NCBI GenBank assembly: GCA_017304475.1
Contig: JAFKKV010000038.1
Coordinates: 1-64,000 of the forward strand
Length of the DNA: 64,000 bases
Direction: 5' to 3'
Source: Hyphomicrobiales bacterium
GTDB taxonomy: Bacteria; Pseudomonadota; Alphaproteobacteria; Rhizobiales; Phreatobacteraceae
Shown here: in pieces, positions 1 through 9,006 of the stretch
Layout of the letters: the number at the start of each line of letters is the position of its first letter
Position numbering within the stretch: position 1 is the first letter of the stretch
The notes under the pieces: generated by a model
Database searches by the model: none
Told to the model about the DNA's origin: nothing
What the model saw: only the letters and a program-made list of their open reading frames with translations
Made by a program: the position numbers and the translations under genes

Positions 1-987
1 CGCGCGCTGACCGGCGGCTCGACCGCCAGCGGCGAGCCGCGCGTCGTGCGCGCCAATACCGATCCGGTGCGGGTCCCGGTGCAGCAGGCTCAGGATCCCA
101 AGCCGGTGACCGACCGCGTTCCCGGCGGCGACCGGATGGTCTCCCGCGAGGAGCGTCCGGTGAGCCCGCGCGAGCAGGCGGCACAGGTTCAGGCTCCGCC
201 GCAGCCGGCGGCGCCGCGTGTCATTCCGCTGTCGCCGGCGGCGCCTGCCGGCAGCGTCACCGATCCGGGCCAGCCGCTGGTCCGCCAGGTTCAGTCCGTC
301 GTCGTGCCGAGCGCCAATGCGGCGCCGGCCGCAGCGCTGGCCCCGACCGCCCCCGATGCGGTCGCTACCATTCCCACGGCGCCGCGCGGCGCCGCCGAAG
401 AGCCGCGCCGCGTGCGCACGGTGACCGTCGGTCCGGACAACCAGATCCTCAATCCGACGCCGCGCCCGGCGGCGGCGCCCGGCGGCATGCCGCTGTCGGT
501 GGTGCCGACCGCGCCCGGCCAGGCGCAGCCTGCGCCGCAGTCAGCGGCGCCCGCATCGGCCACGCTGGCCTCGGCCGACAGCCGCGCCGCGCCGACGCCT
601 CTGCCGCGTCCTGCCCGCCCCAGCCGGCCGGCCGCCGAAGAGGACGAAGCGCGGGCTGGCGCCCGTCCGCTCGATCTCGCGCCGCAACGCACCGCCTCGC
701 TGCGCCAGCCGCAACCGGCTACCGCGGCACCCGCCGCCGCCACCGGGGCCGGTTCGTCCTTCGTGCAGATCTCGTCGCACCAGTCCGAGGCCGAGGCGCG
801 CGGTGCCTTCGCCAATGCCCAGAGGCGCTTCTCGGTGCTGCAGGGCCAGACGCCGAATATCCGCTCGGCCGAACTGCCGGGCCGGGGCACCTGGTATCGG
901 CTGCGGGTCGGACCGTTCTCGCGCGCCGATGCGCAAAGCTTCTGCGAGCGGCTGAAATCTTCGGGCGGATCCTGCGTCATCAACTGA
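1..987 (+). CDS. SPOR domain-containing protein (5' end outside the window)
   Basis: C-terminal 328 residues of a larger protein; the frame is open to the first base, so the true start lies to the left. Most of what is visible is a low-complexity Pro/Ala/Val/Gln-rich linker, as in periplasmic spacers. The last 75 or so residues form a SPOR fold (motifs SSFVQISSHQSEAEA, TWYRLRVGPF, ADAQSFCERLK). SPOR domains bind denuded glycan strands at division septa, so a periplasmic cell-division role is likely. In many Hyphomicrobiales a SPOR protein precedes nagZ and scpAB, as here; nagZ begins 3 bp after this stop, so the two are probably co-transcribed. The missing N-terminus should hold a membrane anchor, but that cannot be checked here. 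Confidence 0.85.
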   Translation, partial: RALTGGSTASGEPRVVRANTDPVRVPVQQAQDPKPVTDRVPGGDRMVSREERPVSPREQAAQVQAPPQPAAPRVIPLSPAAPAGSVTDPGQPLVRQVQSVVVPSANAAPAAALAPTAPDAVATIPTAPRGAAEEPRRVRTVTVGPDNQILNPTPRPAAAPGGMPLSVVPTAPGQAQPAPQSAAPASATLASADSRAAPTPLPRPARPSRPAAEEDEARAGARPLDLAPQRTASLRQPQPATAAPAAATGAGSSFVQISSHQSEAEARGAFANAQRRFSVLQGQTPNIRSAELPGRGTWYRLRVGPFSRADAQSFCERLKSSGGSCVIN

Positions 988-990
988 GCC

Positions 991-2055
991 ATGCCCGTCC
1001 ATGCCCTGATCGTCGGCTGCGCCGGCACCACATTGACGCCGGACGAGATCGCGTTGTTTCGCGATCTCGACCCCTGGGGCCTGATCCTGTTCCGGCGCAA
1101 TTGCGACAATCCCGACCAGATCCGGCACCTGACCGAGACCTTCCGCGGCATCGGCGGGCGCGCCGACGCGCCGGTGCTGGTCGACCAGGAGGGCGGCCGG
1201 GTGCAAAGGCTCGGGCCGCCGCATTGGCCGAAATATCCGGCCGCGCGGGCCTTTTCGCGCATCGCCGCCAATGATCCGCTGGTCGGGCGCGAAATGGCCA
1301 GGCTCGGCGCGCGGCTGATCGCCAACGATCTGAGATCGGTCGGCATCACCGTCGATTGCCTGCCGGTGCTCGACGTGCCGGTGCCCGGCTCCCACACCAT
1401 CATCGGCGACCGCGCTTATGGCGAGGGCCCGGACATGGTCGCGGCTTTCGGCCGGGCGGCCGCGGAAGGCCTCATCGCCGGCGGTGTCCTGCCGGTCATC
1501 AAGCATATTCCCGGGCATGGCCGGGCGGCCGCCGACAGCCACGACGCGCTGCCGGTGGTCGATGCCGACAGGGCGAGCCTCGAGGCGACCGATTTCAAGC
1601 CGTTCCGGACGCTGACCGACATGCCCCTGGCGATGACCGCCCATGTCGTCTATTCGGCGATCGACGCGCGGCGTCCGGCCACCACGTCGCGCAAGGTCAT
1701 GCGCGAGGTGATCCGCGGCGCGATCGGTTATGACGGCCTGGTCATGACCGACGACCTGTCGATGAACGCGCTGGCGGGAAGCCTTGGCGAGCGCACGCGG
1801 GCGAGTTTCCGCGCCGGCTGCGACATGGTCCTGCATTGCAACGGCAAGATCCCGGAAATGCTGGCGGTCGCAGCGGAAACGCCGGTCCTGGCCGGCAAGG
1901 CCCGGAGGCGGGCGGAAGCAGCACTCGGCCGCATTCGCCACGAGAGCGAGCCGCTCGACGTGGCCGAGGCCAGAGCGCGTTTCTTCGAGGTGCTGGAGCG
2001 GACGAGCCTCGCGCCGTCCACGGGCTTCGCGCCGACCCACGCGCTGAGCGTCTGA
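991..2055 (+). CDS. nagZ: beta-N-acetylhexosaminidase NagZ
   Basis: 354 residues, a glycoside hydrolase family 3 single-domain enzyme that removes N-acetylglucosamine from anhydromuropeptides in the cytoplasm during peptidoglycan recycling. Diagnostic motifs are present: LVDQEGGRVQRL near residue 65, KHIPGHGRAAADSHDALP (the catalytic His/Asp loop typical of NagZ) near residue 170, MTAHVVY, and VMTDDLSMNAL, whose Asp is the expected nucleophile. Length is normal for the family. The ATG lies 3 bp after the SPOR gene stop, which argues for one transcript. The downstream neighbours scpA and scpB are the usual partners in alphaproteobacteria. Confidence 0.95.
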   Translation: MPVHALIVGCAGTTLTPDEIALFRDLDPWGLILFRRNCDNPDQIRHLTETFRGIGGRADAPVLVDQEGGRVQRLGPPHWPKYPAARAFSRIAANDPLVGREMARLGARLIANDLRSVGITVDCLPVLDVPVPGSHTIIGDRAYGEGPDMVAAFGRAAAEGLIAGGVLPVIKHIPGHGRAAADSHDALPVVDADRASLEATDFKPFRTLTDMPLAMTAHVVYSAIDARRPATTSRKVMREVIRGAIGYDGLVMTDDLSMNALAGSLGERTRASFRAGCDMVLHCNGKIPEMLAVAAETPVLAGKARRRAEAALGRIRHESEPLDVAEARARFFEVLERTSLAPSTGFAPTHALSV

Positions 2056-2149
2056 GAGGGCGTGCGGGAATTCGGCCTCGTGGGGTCACGCGTCGTCCTG
2101 GCCGGGCTTGGGCCGGCCAATCCGGTGCACTCCGCCCGACGCCTCGTCT

Positions 2150-2281
2150 CGTCTTGGCCGGGCTTGTCCCGGCCATCCACGAATTCCATGCCTTTGGTCA
2201 TAGAGATCGGGCCAATCCGGGTTCTCTGCGAGGACCCACCGGCACAAGTCGTGGATGCCCGGGACAAGCCCGGGCAAGACG
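2150..2281. repeat. Palindromic intergenic repeat, family A copy 1
   Basis: Inverted repeat whose arms read CGTCTTGGCCGGGCTTGTCC on the left and GGACAAGCCCGGGCAAGACG on the right, with GGCCATCCACGA / TCGTGGATGCCC continuing inward. The core contains a segment (TTGGTC...GAGATC...CAATCCGGG) shared with the copy at 45238-45366. A degenerate extra left arm lies at 2094-2118. Together with flanking sequence it fills the 464-bp gap between nagZ and scpA; I see no gene in that gap. Similar multicopy palindromes are common between genes in Bradyrhizobium-like genomes. Confidence 0.85.
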
Positions 2282-2519
2282 ATGCGTTGACGTCATGGTG
2301 TCATCGGGCCACGGCCCGGGCCCGGTGGCCGGCGGTGTCGTCTCGCCCAAAGGCACATCTCATCACGATCCGGCTTGCCCCGGCCATGGCGAAGGGCCGC
2401 CCACCGCCCCGATGTCGTTCGCGAACGGGCCTCGAAGCCTGCGGCCGAATTGCCTTGCCGGTTCGAATGCGGTCTATGATCGCCGAGGCGCCGCGCCCGT
2501 CGCGCGGCCGGGATGGATC

Positions 2520-3344
2520 ATGGCCAAGTCGCCGCAGGAGATGACCAGCATATTGCCCTTCGAGGCTGTTCCCGAGCGGGACAGCTCGGAGCCGGCTTTC
2601 GTCGTCGATGTCGACGGTTTCGAAGGGCCGCTCGACATGCTGCTGGCGCTGGCGCGCACCCAGAAGGTGGATCTCGCCAAGATCTCGATCCTGGCGCTCG
2701 CCACGCAATACCTGAATTTCATCGACGAGGCGCGCAAGATGCGCCTGGAGCTCGCCGCCGATTACCTGGTCATGGCGGCCTGGCTCGCCTATCTCAAGTC
2801 GCGCCTGCTGATCCCGGATCCGGGCAAGGGTGACGAGCCCTCGGGCATCGAGCTCGCGGAAGTGCTGGCCTTTCGCCTGCAGCGTCTTCAGGCCATGCGC
2901 GAGGCGGCGGCCAAGCTGATGACCCGGCACAGGCTCGGCCGCGACGTCTTCGGCCGCGGCGCGCCGGAGCCGGTGGTGGCGATCGCGCTGCACCGCTGGG
3001 ACGCGACGCTCTACGACCTCCTGACCGCCTATGCCCAGCAACGCCAGAAAAGCGCGCTGTCGCATGTCCATTTGACCAGGCGGCAGGTCTGGTCGCTGGC
3101 CGAGGCGCGTGAAATCCTCGAGCGGTTGATCGGTGCCTCCATGGACTGGGCGCCGCTCGACAGCTTCCTGCTCGACTATCTGGTCGAGCCGGAGCGGCGG
3201 GCCACCGTGCTCGCCTCCAGTTTCGCCTCGTCGCTGGAACTGGTGCGCGAGGGGGTGCTGGAGGTCCACCAGGACCGGCCGCTCGGCACGCTCTACATGC
3301 GCAAGCGGCGGGACGAGCCCGGTTCGCCGCCGAGCGGGGCGTGA
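2520..3344 (+). CDS. scpA: segregation and condensation protein ScpA
   Basis: 274 residues from the ATG at 2520. The open frame extends much further left, but that part translates repeat DNA, so the start was chosen where similarity begins. Kleisin subunit of the SMC-ScpAB condensin that compacts and separates the chromosome. The N-terminal signature VDGFEGPLDMLLALARTQKVDL and the following DYLVMAAWLAYLKSRLLIP helix are typical of ScpA; the C-terminal winged-helix region (LLDYLVEPERRATVLASSF) contacts SMC. scpB follows 7 bp downstream, the usual pairing. No smc gene is in the window. Confidence 0.95.
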   Translation: MAKSPQEMTSILPFEAVPERDSSEPAFVVDVDGFEGPLDMLLALARTQKVDLAKISILALATQYLNFIDEARKMRLELAADYLVMAAWLAYLKSRLLIPDPGKGDEPSGIELAEVLAFRLQRLQAMREAAAKLMTRHRLGRDVFGRGAPEPVVAIALHRWDATLYDLLTAYAQQRQKSALSHVHLTRRQVWSLAEAREILERLIGASMDWAPLDSFLLDYLVEPERRATVLASSFASSLELVREGVLEVHQDRPLGTLYMRKRRDEPGSPPSGA

Positions 3345-3351
3345 CGGCCCG

Positions 3352-4140
3352 ATGTCGCAAACCGGTGAGGCAGGCCATGGTCCGCGTGAGAAATCCGGGC
3401 TAGAACCCGAGCCAATGAGCGTGGAACAGGCAACGGACGACAGCGGGAGCGAGGTGCATCTCGGCGCGGCCATCGGCATTGTCGAGGGCCCGGTCGAGCA
3501 ATTGCGCATTGTCGAGGCTCTGCTGTTCGCCGCGGCCGACCCGCTCGACGAGGCGGCGCTCGCCGAGCGGCTGCCGAAAGGCGCCGACCTGAAATCGCTG
3601 CTGGTGACCCTGCAGGCCTTCTACGCGCCGCGCGGGGTCAACCTCGTCCGGGTCGCGGGAAAATGGACCTTCCGCACCGCCGAGGACCTGAGTTTCCTGC
3701 TGCACAAGGAAACCGCCGACGAGCGCAAGCTGTCGCGTGCGGCCCTCGAGACGCTCGCCATCGTCGCTTATCACCAGCCGGTGACGCGCGCCGAGATCGA
3801 GGAGATCCGCGGCGTCAGCATTTCCAAGGGGACACTCGACCTGCTGCTGGAGACCGGTTGGCTGCGGATCCGCGGCCGGCGCAAGTCGCCGGGCCGGCCG
3901 GTGACCTTCGGCACGACGCCGGGCTTCCTGGAGCATTTCGGCCTCGAGGCGATCGGCGACCTGCCGGGTCTCGACGACCTCAAGGCCGCCGGCCTGCTCG
4001 ACGGGCGGCTGCCGCCGGGCTTCCAGATCCCGATGCCGAGCGACGATCACACCCTGCGCGACGACGAGGAACCGGACGACCAGTCCGAGCTCGACCTGTC
4101 GCTCGGGCCGCGGATCGCCGACGACGAGGCCGGCCGATGA
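3352..4140 (+). CDS. scpB: segregation and condensation protein ScpB
   Basis: 262 residues from the ATG at 3352; an in-frame ATG at 3415 (MSVEQATDD) would give 241 residues and is a credible alternative. ScpB dimers bind the ScpA kleisin and complete the SMC complex. Two winged-helix domains are visible: IVEALLFAAADPLDEAALAERL near the start, and LSRAALETLAIVAYHQPVTR with EIEEIRGVSISKGTLDLLLE, the best conserved stretch of the family. The C-terminus has an acidic tail. The stop overlaps the start of the next gene (ATGA at 4137-4140), so the ABC ATPase is translationally coupled to scpB. Confidence 0.95.
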   Translation: MSQTGEAGHGPREKSGLEPEPMSVEQATDDSGSEVHLGAAIGIVEGPVEQLRIVEALLFAAADPLDEAALAERLPKGADLKSLLVTLQAFYAPRGVNLVRVAGKWTFRTAEDLSFLLHKETADERKLSRAALETLAIVAYHQPVTRAEIEEIRGVSISKGTLDLLLETGWLRIRGRRKSPGRPVTFGTTPGFLEHFGLEAIGDLPGLDDLKAAGLLDGRLPPGFQIPMPSDDHTLRDDEEPDDQSELDLSLGPRIADDEAGR

Positions 4141-5261
4141 CGCCAGCCGAGGCGGACGGCGGCATGACGGCCGACGATACGCGCTGGGGCCGGCGCGGCA
4201 CGGCGGGCCCGGCGATCGCCCGCGCGCTGGGTTTCGAGGCCGTGTCCCACGCCTATGGCCGGATCCGGGCGCTCGACCAGGTCACGCTCGACGTCAGGCC
4301 GGGCGAGATCGTCTGCCTGCTCGGGCCATCAGGCTGCGGCAAGACGACGCTCCTGAGGATCGCCTCGGGCATCGAGCGGCCGAGCGCCGGTCGCATGCTG
4401 ATGGACGGGCGCGAGGTGGCCGGCCCGGCGGTCTTCGTGCCGCCGGAACGGCGTGGCGTCGGCCTGGTGTTCCAGGATTTCGCGCTGTTTCCGCATCTCA
4501 GCAATCTCGCCAATGTCATGTTCGGCCTCAAGACCTTGCCCCGGGCCGAGGCCGAGAAGGCCGCCCGCCTGGCGCTCGGCCGGGTCGGCCTGTCGCAGCA
4601 TGCGCTCGACTATCCCCACGCACTCTCGGGCGGCGAGCAGCAGCGGGTGGCTCTCGCCCGCGCCATCGCGCCGCGTCCGGGCGTGCTTTTGATGGACGAG
4701 CCGTTTTCCGGCCTCGACAGCCGCCTGCGCGACACCATTCGCGAGGAGACGCTCGCCGTCATGCGCGAGACTCGGGCAACCTGCATCGTTGTGACGCATG
4801 ACCCCGAAGAGGCCATGCGCATGGCCGACCGCATCGTGCTGATGCGTGGCGGCCGCATCGTGCAGGCCGGCACGGCCGCCGATCTCTATCGCCGGCCGGT
4901 CGATCTCGCCGCCGCGCGGTTTTTTTCCGACATCAACGAGGTGCCCGGCACCGTCAGGGCCGGCAAGATCGTCACGCCGGTCGGATATTTTCCAGCGCCC
5001 GGGCTTGCCGAGGGGACGCGTGCGGTCGCCGCCATCCGGCCGCAGGCGATCGTGCCGATGCCGGCGCAAATGTGCATTCCGGGCCGACTTTTGGCCAAAC
5101 GCTTCCTCGGTGAGGTCGAATTCCTCGAAATCGCTGTGGAAGGCTTGGACGCGCCCTTGAAGGCGAGGGTCCGTTCGGCGGAAACCTTGATCCCCGGTCG
5201 TGACCTCGGCATCGACGTTACGGCATCCGAGGTCCTTGTTTTTGCCGTACCCGAAGCCTAG
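4137..5261 (+). CDS. ABC transporter ATP-binding protein, Fe3+/spermidine type
   Basis: 374 residues from the overlapping ATG at 4137; ATG 4164 is an alternative. Complete nucleotide-binding domain: Walker A GPSGCGKTT, Q-loop VFQDFALFPHLS, signature LSGGEQQR, Walker B VLLMDEPFSGLD, and H-loop VVTHDPEEAM. About 120 further residues resemble the TOBE-type regulatory domain of FbpC/PotA-like importers (CUT1/Fe3+ group). It should energise import of a small solute at the inner membrane. No permease or binding-protein gene is nearby, so the substrate cannot be inferred and the partner must be encoded elsewhere. It is wedged between scpB and tatA, two blocks that are usually close in Hyphomicrobiales. 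Confidence 0.88.
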   Translation: MTPAEADGGMTADDTRWGRRGTAGPAIARALGFEAVSHAYGRIRALDQVTLDVRPGEIVCLLGPSGCGKTTLLRIASGIERPSAGRMLMDGREVAGPAVFVPPERRGVGLVFQDFALFPHLSNLANVMFGLKTLPRAEAEKAARLALGRVGLSQHALDYPHALSGGEQQRVALARAIAPRPGVLLMDEPFSGLDSRLRDTIREETLAVMRETRATCIVVTHDPEEAMRMADRIVLMRGGRIVQAGTAADLYRRPVDLAAARFFSDINEVPGTVRAGKIVTPVGYFPAPGLAEGTRAVAAIRPQAIVPMPAQMCIPGRLLAKRFLGEVEFLEIAVEGLDAPLKARVRSAETLIPGRDLGIDVTASEVLVFAVPEA

Positions 5262-5355
5262 TTTCCCCCCAACACGGCACGATGTGGCCGCAACCGGATA
5301 ACACCGCGCTCACGATCCCAGGGATCTGCCGGTGACGTGAATAGAGGAGTGAATC

Positions 5356-5625
5356 ATGGGTAGCTTCAGCGCTTGGCACTGGATCCTGGTCGGCGTCGTC
5401 GTGATGCTGCTGTTCGGGCGCGGCAAGATCTCCGAGTTCATGGGCGACGCGGCCAAGGGCATCAAGGCGTTCAAGAAGGGCATGGCGGAAGACGACCCGA
5501 AGCCGGAGACGGCAGCGGCCCCCGCGGCTCCCGAAGCACGGACGATCGATCATGCGCCGGTGGAAACCGCTTCGGCTTCCGCTCCCGCGCCGGCAACCCC
5601 CGCCCAGACGCCCAAAGCGAGCTGA
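5356..5625 (+). CDS. tatA: Sec-independent protein translocase TatA
   Basis: 89 residues. Starts MGSFSAWHWILVGVVVMLLF, the single N-terminal membrane helix, then the FGRGK hinge and an amphipathic helix (ISEFMGDAAKGIKAFKKGM), followed by a Pro/Ala-rich disordered tail. TatA oligomers form the pore for folded proteins carrying twin-arginine signals. A strong ribosome-binding site (GAGGAG) precedes the ATG. First gene of tatA-tatB-tatC. A possible Tat client in the window is the TRAP binding protein at 20067, whose signal carries SRRHLL. Confidence 0.95.
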   Translation: MGSFSAWHWILVGVVVMLLFGRGKISEFMGDAAKGIKAFKKGMAEDDPKPETAAAPAAPEARTIDHAPVETASASAPAPATPAQTPKAS

Positions 5626-5698
5626 ACGAAGATTGCCTGTCGAAGGGCGAGCCTGAACGGGTAAGGGACCGTACCCGCCAATGGGACGGTGAGATGTC

Positions 5699-6361
5699 AT
5701 GTTCGATTTGAGCTGGGGCGAGATTGCACTGGTCGGCGCGGTGGCGCTGATCGTCATCGGCCCGAAGGAACTGCCCGGCGTCTTGCGCGGCGTCGGTCAG
5801 GCGGTGGCGAAACTGCGCCGCATGGCATCCGACTTCCAGTACCAGTTCAATCAGGCCCTGCAGGAAGCCGAGGTCGACAAGGTCAAGTCGTCGCTCGACA
5901 GCGTGACCGAAAGCGTCCAGTCGACCTCGACTTTCAATCCGATCGACTATGCGCGCGAGCAGATCAAGACGGCCGTCGACGACGTCAAGGCCGTGGTGTC
6001 GCCGCCGGACAAGGCCGCGACGCCGGCCGATCCCATAGGGCCGCCGGCGCCTGGCACAGCCGATCCGGTGGCTGCGGGCATTCCCGCGCCGCCGAGCTAT
6101 GCGGTCGATCCCCAGTCCATCCAGAACGCCTTCACTCAGCCGGCGCCGGCGCCGGTCGAGACGCCGGCCGCCGAGCCCGCGGCCGAGGCTGCCCCGGCCA
6201 AACCGAAGCGCGTGCGCAAGGCTGCCGCCGAGGCGCCCGCCGAGCCGGTTTCCGTGGCAAGCCCCGAGCCCGCACCCGCCGCAACCCCTGAGCCTGCCGC
6301 CGAGCCCGCTGCCGAAGATGCACCGGAGAAGCCGAAGCGCGCCCGAAAGACCAAGGCATGA
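5699..6361 (+). CDS. tatB: Sec-independent protein translocase TatB
   Basis: 220 residues. The N-terminus MFDLSWGEIALVGAVALIVI is the membrane helix, followed by GPKELPGVLRGVGQAV, the TatB-specific hinge and amphipathic helix. The second half is a long Ala/Pro/Glu-rich linker ending in two KPKR(V/A)RK basic patches, common in alphaproteobacterial TatB. TatB works with TatC as the signal-peptide receptor. The stop overlaps the tatC start (ATGA at 6358-6361). Confidence 0.95.
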   Translation: MFDLSWGEIALVGAVALIVIGPKELPGVLRGVGQAVAKLRRMASDFQYQFNQALQEAEVDKVKSSLDSVTESVQSTSTFNPIDYAREQIKTAVDDVKAVVSPPDKAATPADPIGPPAPGTADPVAAGIPAPPSYAVDPQSIQNAFTQPAPAPVETPAAEPAAEAAPAKPKRVRKAAAEAPAEPVSVASPEPAPAATPEPAAEPAAEDAPEKPKRARKTKA

Positions 6362-7242
6362 CGCTCGCCGACCCCAAGGAAGACAAGCTGAAGGCCGACG
6401 AAGATGCCATCGAGGCATCCAAGGCACCCCTCATCGAACACCTGATCGAACTGCGCTCGCGCCTGATCAAGGCGATGCTCGGTTTCGTCGTCTGTTTCAT
6501 CTTCTCGTTCGTCTTCTCCAAGCAGATTTTCCAGATCCTGGTGCTGCCCTATGAGTGGGCGGCCGAATATCTGCACATCCCGAAATCCGAGGTGCGGCTG
6601 ATCTATACCGCGCCGCTGGAGTTCTTCTTCACACAGCTGAAGATCGGCATGTTCGGCGGCGCCTTCCTGGCTTTCCCGGTCATTGCCATCCAGCTCTACA
6701 AGTTCGTCGCGCCCGGGCTCTATTCCCACGAGAAGAACGCATTCCGCCCCTATCTGATCTGGACGCCCATCTGCTTTTTCGCCGGCGGCGTCTTCGTGGT
6801 CGTCTTCGTCATGCGGGCGCTGATGCTGTTCTCGCTCGGCATGCAGCAGGCGCCGACGGACCAGGCCACCGCCATCCAATATCTCGGCCGGGTCGAGGAT
6901 TATCTCGGCCTGATCATGACGCTGGTCTTCGCCTTCGGCATCTCGTTCCAGCTGCCGGTCATCATCGCTCTGCTCGGCCAAATCGGCGTCGTCGACACCG
7001 CCTTCCTCAAGAAGCAGCGGCGCTATTTCATCGTCATCGCCTTCATCCTGGCGGCGGTGCTGACCCCGCCGGACGTGATCAGCCAGCTGTCGCTCGCCAT
7101 TCCGCTCTGCCTGCTCTACGAGATCGGCATCCTGGTCGTCGGCCGCATGGAAAAGCGGCGTGCGATCGAGGACGCGGCGCGCGATGACGACGACGAGGGC
7201 AAGGGCGAAGGCGGAGATCCGGCCACCAAGCCCGCGACCTGA
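6358..7242 (+). CDS. tatC: Sec-independent protein translocase TatC
   Basis: 294 residues with six predicted membrane helices. Family signatures: PLIEHLIELRSRLIKAM at the cytoplasmic N-terminus, the TAPLEFFFTQLKIGMFGG region, FELPV-like FGISFQLPVIIALL, and FIVIAFILAAVLTPPDVISQ. The C-terminal tail is charged (DDDDEGKGEGG). TatC binds the twin-arginine motif. In many Hyphomicrobiales tatC is followed directly by serS-surE-pcm; here those genes are about 33 kb away. Confidence 0.96.
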   Translation: MTLADPKEDKLKADEDAIEASKAPLIEHLIELRSRLIKAMLGFVVCFIFSFVFSKQIFQILVLPYEWAAEYLHIPKSEVRLIYTAPLEFFFTQLKIGMFGGAFLAFPVIAIQLYKFVAPGLYSHEKNAFRPYLIWTPICFFAGGVFVVVFVMRALMLFSLGMQQAPTDQATAIQYLGRVEDYLGLIMTLVFAFGISFQLPVIIALLGQIGVVDTAFLKKQRRYFIVIAFILAAVLTPPDVISQLSLAIPLCLLYEIGILVVGRMEKRRAIEDAARDDDDEGKGEGGDPATKPAT

Positions 7243-7335
7243 GGCCGCGACCGGTCGGTTCCCGTCCGTTCCATTGCCACCATTGACCACGTGACGCGCA
7301 TCCGGCTACCAAGCCGGATCGCCAGGGGGTAGTCC

Positions 7336-8037
7336 ATGTCCATTCTCGACAGCGTCAAGACGACGGTGCTCGTGCCGATCCATCGTGAGGGCTATCCGTT
7401 CATCGGCATCGCCGCCGTCGGCACGCTGCTGCTGATCTGGTGGGGCGCCTGGCTCGCCTGGCCGATGCTGGCGCTGACCGTCTGGGTGATCTTTTTCTTC
7501 CGCGATCCCGTGCGGGTGACGCCGGTTCGCGACGGGCTGGTCATCGCACCGGCGGACGGGCGCATCTCGCTCGTCACCAATGCCGTGCCGCCGCTCGAAC
7601 TCGGCCTTGGCGAGACGGCGCTGCCGCGTGTCTCGATCTTCATGTCGGTGTTCGACTGCCATGTGAACCGCGCGCCGATCGGCGGCAAGATCACCGCCAT
7701 GGCCTATCGCCCGGGCAAGTTCCTCAATGCCGATCTCGATAAGGCCTCCGAGGATAACGAGCGCAACGGACTGACCATCAAGTCGTCCTGGGGCGCTTTC
7801 GGCGTGGTGCAGATCGCCGGCCTGGTGGCGCGGCGCATCGTCTGGTGGGTCGAGCAGGGCCATCAGATCGGCACCGGCGAGCGTTTCGGCATGATCCGTT
7901 TCGGCTCGCGGGTGGACGTCTATTTCCCCGAAGGCACCAAGCCGCTCGTCTCCGAAGGCCAGAAGTCGGTCGCCGGTGAGACCGTGCTGGCGGACATGGC
8001 CTCGAATGAGGGGCCGCGTGTTGTGCGCATCGGCTGA
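7336..8037 (+). CDS. psd: phosphatidylserine decarboxylase proenzyme
   Basis: 233 residues, the short bacterial form typical of alphaproteobacteria. It makes phosphatidylethanolamine from phosphatidylserine at the inner membrane. A membrane-associated segment lies near residues 17-55 (PFIGIAAVGTLLLIWWGAWL), followed by FRDPVRVTP, the APADGRISLV region, FMSVFDCHVNRAP, and the self-cleavage site in GMIRFGSRVDVYFP. Cleavage at the Gly-Ser bond generates the pyruvoyl cofactor. The next gene, pssA, makes the substrate, so the two form a pathway pair 31 bp apart. Confidence 0.95.
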   Translation: MSILDSVKTTVLVPIHREGYPFIGIAAVGTLLLIWWGAWLAWPMLALTVWVIFFFRDPVRVTPVRDGLVIAPADGRISLVTNAVPPLELGLGETALPRVSIFMSVFDCHVNRAPIGGKITAMAYRPGKFLNADLDKASEDNERNGLTIKSSWGAFGVVQIAGLVARRIVWWVEQGHQIGTGERFGMIRFGSRVDVYFPEGTKPLVSEGQKSVAGETVLADMASNEGPRVVRIG

Positions 8038-8068
8038 CGCCGCGGCATTTTCACGCTAGTTTCGCGCC

Positions 8069-8917
8069 ATGAGCTCCCTGTTCCAGCCTTTCACCCCTGA
8101 CCGGAACGAGCCGCCGCGGCGCAGGTTCCGGCCGGTTCCCCTGCGCCTTTTGATCCCTAACCTGATCACGCTGCTCGCGCTTTGCGCGGGTCTCAGCGCC
8201 ATTCGAATGGCGCTCGAAGGCAAGATCGAACTCGGCGTCTATCTGATCCTCGGCGCGGCGGTGCTCGATTCGGTCGACGGGCGCATTGCCCGTCTCTTGA
8301 AGGGCACGTCGAAATTCGGCGCCGAACTCGACAGCCTCGCGGATTTCGTCAGTTTCGGCGCGGTGCCGGCGCTGGTGCTCTATCTCTGGGGCATGAACGA
8401 GGCCGGCCCGATCGGCTGGATCGCGGTCCTGGTCTTCGCCATTTGCGGCGCGCTGCGGCTCGCCCGCTTCAATGTCCAGATCGAAGACCCGAACCAGCCG
8501 GCCTGGATGGCCAATTTCTTCACCGGCGTGCCGATCCCGGCCGGCGCGGTGCTGGTCATGCTGCCGATCTATCTGGAAAATGTCGGCATCCCCAAGAGCC
8601 TGATCCATCCCTGGCTGGTCACCGCCTTCACGCTGGCGATCGCGCTCCTCATGGTGTCGCGCGTGCCGGTCTTCTCCGGCAAGAAGCTCGGCGCCAAGGT
8701 GCCGCGCGAAAGCGTGCTGCCGCTGTTCGTGGCGGCGATCGCCTTCGTGGCGCTGCTGATGAGCTATCCCTGGATCGTGCTGACGGTGGGCACGGTGGCC
8801 TATCTGGCCTCGCTGCCCTTCGGTGCGGCCAAGGCGCAGGCCATGGCACGGGCAGAGGCGGGATCGGCGGCGGCGAAGCCCCCGGCCGATGCGGCGGACG
8901 AGAAAGAGCCGGACTGA
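8069..8917 (+). CDS. pssA: CDP-diacylglycerol-serine O-phosphatidyltransferase
   Basis: 282 residues. CDP-alcohol phosphatidyltransferase, membrane enzyme that joins CDP-diacylglycerol and serine. The catalytic signature is complete: VLDSVDGRIARLLKGTSKFG followed by AELDSLADFVSFG (the D-G-AR-G-D-D pattern). About seven hydrophobic segments follow from residue 30 onward. The tail is Ala-rich and soluble. Paired with psd immediately upstream. Confidence 0.95.
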   Translation: MSSLFQPFTPDRNEPPRRRFRPVPLRLLIPNLITLLALCAGLSAIRMALEGKIELGVYLILGAAVLDSVDGRIARLLKGTSKFGAELDSLADFVSFGAVPALVLYLWGMNEAGPIGWIAVLVFAICGALRLARFNVQIEDPNQPAWMANFFTGVPIPAGAVLVMLPIYLENVGIPKSLIHPWLVTAFTLAIALLMVSRVPVFSGKKLGAKVPRESVLPLFVAAIAFVALLMSYPWIVLTVGTVAYLASLPFGAAKAQAMARAEAGSAAAKPPADAADEKEPD

Positions 8918-9006
8918 CGGGCGGCTCGAATTTCGAATCAGAAGATCCCGCCAAGTGCTTGTTGTGGCACGGCATGACGGGCGACGGAGGCTGGTATTTC
9001 GGTCAG

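Noticed and set aside
2150..2281. insertion-sequence remnant
   Set aside because: No transposase fragment and no target duplication; matches a small palindromic repeat family.
1836..2519. N-terminal extension of scpA
   Set aside because: It translates repeat DNA and part of nagZ in another frame; ScpA homology begins after 2520.
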